Shown piece by piece: positions 61,270 through 64,000 of a stretch of DNA of 64,000 bases. Source of the stretch: Fictibacillus norfolkensis (GTDB lineage: Bacteria; Bacillota; Bacilli; Bacillales; Fictibacillaceae). The notes beneath the pieces are model-generated. The model ran no database searches. It saw only the letters and a program-made list of their open reading frames with translations, and had not been told where the DNA came from. Position 1 is the stretch's first letter, and each line of letters begins with the position of its first letter. The translations under genes were made by a program, and so were the position numbers. The stretch is taken from the NCBI RefSeq assembly GCF_014836645.1, contig NZ_JACSQM010000008.1, positions 1 to 64,000 of the forward strand. Direction: 5' to 3'.

Positions 61270-62799
61270 TCAACTTGATAAAGTTCGTTTTTTTCTTTTT
61301 TTATTAATATAGAAAGAACTTAACAATAGTACGATTATTGCTGCTATTAAGTAGAGCTTCCAATCGGAATCTGCTTCTTGTACAGAATAAATATCAGCTG
61401 ATTCCAAATCCATATTCATTTCAACAGAAGTATCGTTCACCTTTATCTCTTCGTCTGATAACAGACTCACAAGTTTTTTATTATGAAGGCTTTTATCCGA
61501 AAAAGAAATAGCAGATTTCTTCTTATCATTGTTAAAAGCGATATAAAGTGTTTCATCCTGATATTTTCGTTTAAAGACGGCTTTCCCATCTTTATCAACA
61601 ATCATCGAATAATCGCCACGTCTAAGTGCAGGATGTTTCTGTCTGAGCTTTCCTAATTTTGAAGTGAATCTTTCAAAATCCTTATTTTGAGTAAAGTCCA
61701 TCATTCGACGGTTGTCCGGATCTTTGGCTCCATCCATCATATGCTCTGTTCCTTGATAGAGGATAGGAATACCAGGTGCCGAGTAAAGGTAAGTAAGAGC
61801 TAACTTTAGCCTCTTTTCAGGATCTTCTTGCTTCAGCAGTGCTTCACGCACGAAGCGAATGTTATCATGATTATCTATAAAATTTCCTAACGTATGCGGA
61901 TCTTTATAATAGAACTTGTTTCGCTCCCATACAGCGTTCAGCTCTGAAAGCGATTGCCCGCTTTGTCTAAAGATACGAACCATCTCATTGAACAAAGGAT
62001 AATCTACAAACGATTGAATTCCGGCTTTATTATACTCAGCAATATATCTTGGATCATTGTGCCAAACTTCACCGATCAAATAAAATCCATGCTTAGCTCT
62101 ATTCACTCGTTCTGAAAATTCTTGCCAAAAATCTTTTGGCACATGTTTCACTGTATCTAACCGGTAGCCATCTATGTCTGTTTCTTTGATCCAATATTCT
62201 GCCATGTCGAGTAAATACTTACGCGTTTCATTGTTTTCGGTGTTCAGATCGGGCAATCCAGCGAGCCAGCCGTTCTCAACTTCTTTTTGGTTATCCCAGT
62301 TGCCGATCTCCCTCTCTGGGTGGAACCAATCTTGTTTTGACTCTTCTAACCAAGGATGTTTATAGCCTGTATGATTTACGACAAGATCTAATATAACTTT
62401 TATATCACGATCATGTGCTTTTTTAACAAGCTGCTTTAACTCATCCTTTGAACCAAAATGTTCTTCCGTATCATAGAAATTCTCCGTCCAATAACCGTGA
62501 TAGCCTCCTGGTTCGTTCTTTACGACAGGCGTTAGCCAAATTGCCGTAACTCCAAGGTCATCAAGATAATCAAGTTTATCCATGACTCCTTTAAAGTCTC
62601 CCCCATGGTAAGCTGAAGGGTCATTAAGATCTACATCAAAATCGTTATTTTTGTCTCCATTGTTGAACCTGTCCACCATGATAAAATAGATTGTTTCATC
62701 TTTCCATGACCGTTCTTCCTTTTTTTCTGCAAACGCTTTATTTTGAACAGATAAAAAAAGAAGAAACGACATAGCTAAGAATACAATTCTTTTGCCCAT
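61270..62799 (-). CDS. alpha-amylase (GH13) with C-terminal membrane anchor
   Basis: 509-aa secreted glycoside hydrolase. The signal peptide KRIVFLAMSFLLFLSVQNKAFA is followed by the TIM barrel. The GH13 regions are DLVVNHTG, DGYRLDTVKH (nucleophile Asp), LIGEVWH (acid Glu) and FIDNHDN (third Asp). A small C-terminal beta domain is followed by a single helix LYLIAAIIVLLLSSFYI and a basic tail KKRKKR, so the enzyme stays anchored to the outer membrane face. There is no LPxTG. Hydrolyses alpha-1,4 glucans. GGAGGAACGG upstream of the ATG. Confidence 0.92.
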   Translation of the reverse strand: MGKRIVFLAMSFLLFLSVQNKAFAEKKEERSWKDETIYFIMVDRFNNGDKNNDFDVDLNDPSAYHGGDFKGVMDKLDYLDDLGVTAIWLTPVVKNEPGGYHGYWTENFYDTEEHFGSKDELKQLVKKAHDRDIKVILDLVVNHTGYKHPWLEESKQDWFHPEREIGNWDNQKEVENGWLAGLPDLNTENNETRKYLLDMAEYWIKETDIDGYRLDTVKHVPKDFWQEFSERVNRAKHGFYLIGEVWHNDPRYIAEYNKAGIQSFVDYPLFNEMVRIFRQSGQSLSELNAVWERNKFYYKDPHTLGNFIDNHDNIRFVREALLKQEDPEKRLKLALTYLYSAPGIPILYQGTEHMMDGAKDPDNRRMMDFTQNKDFERFTSKLGKLRQKHPALRRGDYSMIVDKDGKAVFKRKYQDETLYIAFNNDKKKSAISFSDKSLHNKKLVSLLSDEEIKVNDTSVEMNMDLESADIYSVQEADSDWKLYLIAAIIVLLLSSFYINKKRKKRTLSS

Positions 62800-62829
62800 C
62801 GCCGTTCCTCCTATAATGAGGTGCTGTGA

Positions 62830-63666
62830 TTAACCTTTTGTACCACCAGCAGTTAAGCCGGAGATAAAGTAACGCTGCAGTGATAAGAATAATAGACCAA
62901 TTGGAATCGCTACTAATACAGAACCTGCTGCAAACAATGTGAAACTGTTCCCGAACTCATTCTTAATCATATTAAACAGACCAACGGCAAGTGTCATCTT
63001 TTCATCTGAACTGATCAGAATGGACGCTAAGATAAAATCAGCGAACGGTGAGATGAAACTGAAAAGTGCGATTACCGCTAAGATTGGCTTTGAAAGCGGC
63101 AGGATAATCTGCCAAAAGATACGAAAGTGACCAGCGCCATCAATTCGCGCAGATTCGTCTAGTTCTTTTGGAATGGTATCGTAATAGTTCTTTGCCAAGT
63201 ATGTGTTCATAGGAATCAATCCACCCACATAAACAAGGATTAAGGCAAAATGTGTATCAAGCAATCCAACTTGGTAAGCTAGGATGTAGATTGCAAGGAT
63301 CGCTACGAATTGTGGTATCATCTGCAAGATTAAGAAAAGAAGCAATCCGTTTTTACGTCCTATGAACTTGTATCTTGAGAATGCATAAGCCGTTAGGCCG
63401 ATAAAGATAACAGAGAGAACCATCGTAATAAAACAAATCTTCAATGTGTTCCAATACCAGATCAGATAATCCGTCTCAGCAAATAGCTCTTTATAATGAG
63501 CAAGAGTCGCATTTTGTGGAATGATCGTAGAACTGGATAGAGTGTTCCCTGGGTTAAAGGAAGAACCGATTACCCAAAGGATCGGATAGACCACGATTGC
63601 GATCGCTGACAATAAAACTAGATAGGACAGAGTTAACCGTATTCTTCTTGCTGTTTTTATACTCAT
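62830..63666 (-). CDS. maltodextrin ABC transporter permease MalG-like
   Basis: 278-aa permease with six transmembrane helices. The EAA loop LDESARIDGAGHFRIFWQIILPLSKP docks with the ATPase, and the C-terminus QRYFISGLTAGGTKG is typical of MalG/MdxG. It follows the MalF-like gene by one base and precedes the amylase. It imports maltodextrins released by the amylase, with an ATPase encoded elsewhere. Confidence 0.92.
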   Translation of the reverse strand: MSIKTARRIRLTLSYLVLLSAIAIVVYPILWVIGSSFNPGNTLSSSTIIPQNATLAHYKELFAETDYLIWYWNTLKICFITMVLSVIFIGLTAYAFSRYKFIGRKNGLLLFLILQMIPQFVAILAIYILAYQVGLLDTHFALILVYVGGLIPMNTYLAKNYYDTIPKELDESARIDGAGHFRIFWQIILPLSKPILAVIALFSFISPFADFILASILISSDEKMTLAVGLFNMIKNEFGNSFTLFAAGSVLVAIPIGLLFLSLQRYFISGLTAGGTKG

Positions 63667-63667
63667 A

Positions 63668-64000
63668 TTAAATCATTCCTTCGTCCTTAAATGATTTCGT
63701 TTTTCTAAACTGCCACAATGCAAGTGACACGATGATCAACGATAATAATACAGTTACAGCTGCAGCCTTGCTGTATTGAGCTGAAGTCATCGTTAAGTTA
63801 TAGATCCAAGAGATCAAGATGTCTGTCCCACCTGCATTTTGATCAGCTACTGCAGGTCCACCGTTATTAAATAGATAGATAACGTTGAAGTTATTAAAGT
63901 TGAACGTGTATTGCGTTATTAAAATTGGTGCTGTTGTAAATAAGACCATTGGAAGTGTGATTTTACGAAATTTATCCCAGTTCGATGCCCCATCCACAGT
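63668..64000 (-). CDS. maltodextrin ABC transporter permease MalF-like (partial)
   Basis: C-terminal ~110 residues of a MalF/MdxF-type permease; the start lies beyond the window end. The visible part holds the end of the EAA loop (VDGASNWDKFRKITLPMVLF), the family's NFNNFNVIYLFNNGGPA and two last helices. The open frame runs to base 64000, so this is truncation by the window, not a broken gene. Confidence 0.9.
   Translation of the reverse strand, partial: TVDGASNWDKFRKITLPMVLFTTAPILITQYTFNFNNFNVIYLFNNGGPAVADQNAGGTDILISWIYNLTMTSAQYSKAAAVTVLLSLIIVSLALWQFRKTKSFKDEGMI

Overview
The window is chromosomal DNA of an endospore-forming, low-GC Bacillaceae bacterium. Nearly every gene family has a Bacillus subtilis counterpart, and a long central stretch keeps the B. 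subtilis order cotZ-fabI-yjbQ-prpE-yjbO-nadF-yjbM-yjbL-yjbK-yjbJ-yjbI-yjbH-pepF-coiA-mecA-yjbE-spx-yjbC-opp-trpS-yjbA-fabF-fabH-comZ. The gene set (separate Ku, ligase and polymerase genes, a UbiD-family protein, a membrane-anchored amylase) differs from B. subtilis itself. Fictibacillus or a near relative would fit, but the sequence alone does not prove the genus.

Region 1 (1-7.8 kb) is a surface-sugar island. A four-gene operon makes a nucleotide-activated deoxy(amino)sugar (2-epimerase, 4,6-dehydratase, RmlD-like reductase, SDR). It is followed by three glycosyltransferases, a small Sm-like protein and a Cys-rich CotY/CotZ-like coat protein. Several start regions carry sigma-K-like -10 motifs, so I read this as spore-surface glycan and coat assembly.

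Region 2 (7.8-29 kb) holds fabI with a FapR operator, a cation/proton antiporter, a RodA/FtsW protein, prpE, rRNA/tRNA and NAD metabolism genes, the small alarmone synthetase relQ, and the Spx proteostasis set (spx, its ClpXP adaptor spxH, and mecA). It also holds competence gene coiA, peptidase pepF and a TerC metal exporter. Region 3 (29-41 kb) has two convergently facing blocks: oligopeptide permease oppABCDF, with an internal hairpin after oppA, and T-box-controlled trpS, then yjbA and the FapR-type fabH-fabF pair. Region 4 (41-56.6 kb) is a mosaic of small operons: comZ, an SDR lacking its catalytic Tyr, yjzC/yjzD, an HNH protein with a zinc-ribbon partner, moeA-mobB-moaE-moaD, yitU/yitV, DUF3813, Nfu_N, YitT, DegV and a sensor kinase.

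Region 5 (56.6-60 kb) is a non-homologous end-joining cassette: Ku plus a LigD that is split into separate ligase and polymerase genes. It has a sigma-G-like promoter and a copy of one intergenic repeat family on either side. Region 6 (60-64 kb) is the start of a maltodextrin locus: LacI-type regulator, membrane-anchored alpha-amylase, MalG and a MalF cut by the window end.

I saw no tRNA, rRNA, CRISPR array, prophage or intact insertion sequence. Seven small genes of 36-59 codons with ribosome binding sites, easily missed by size cut-offs, are listed with positions.
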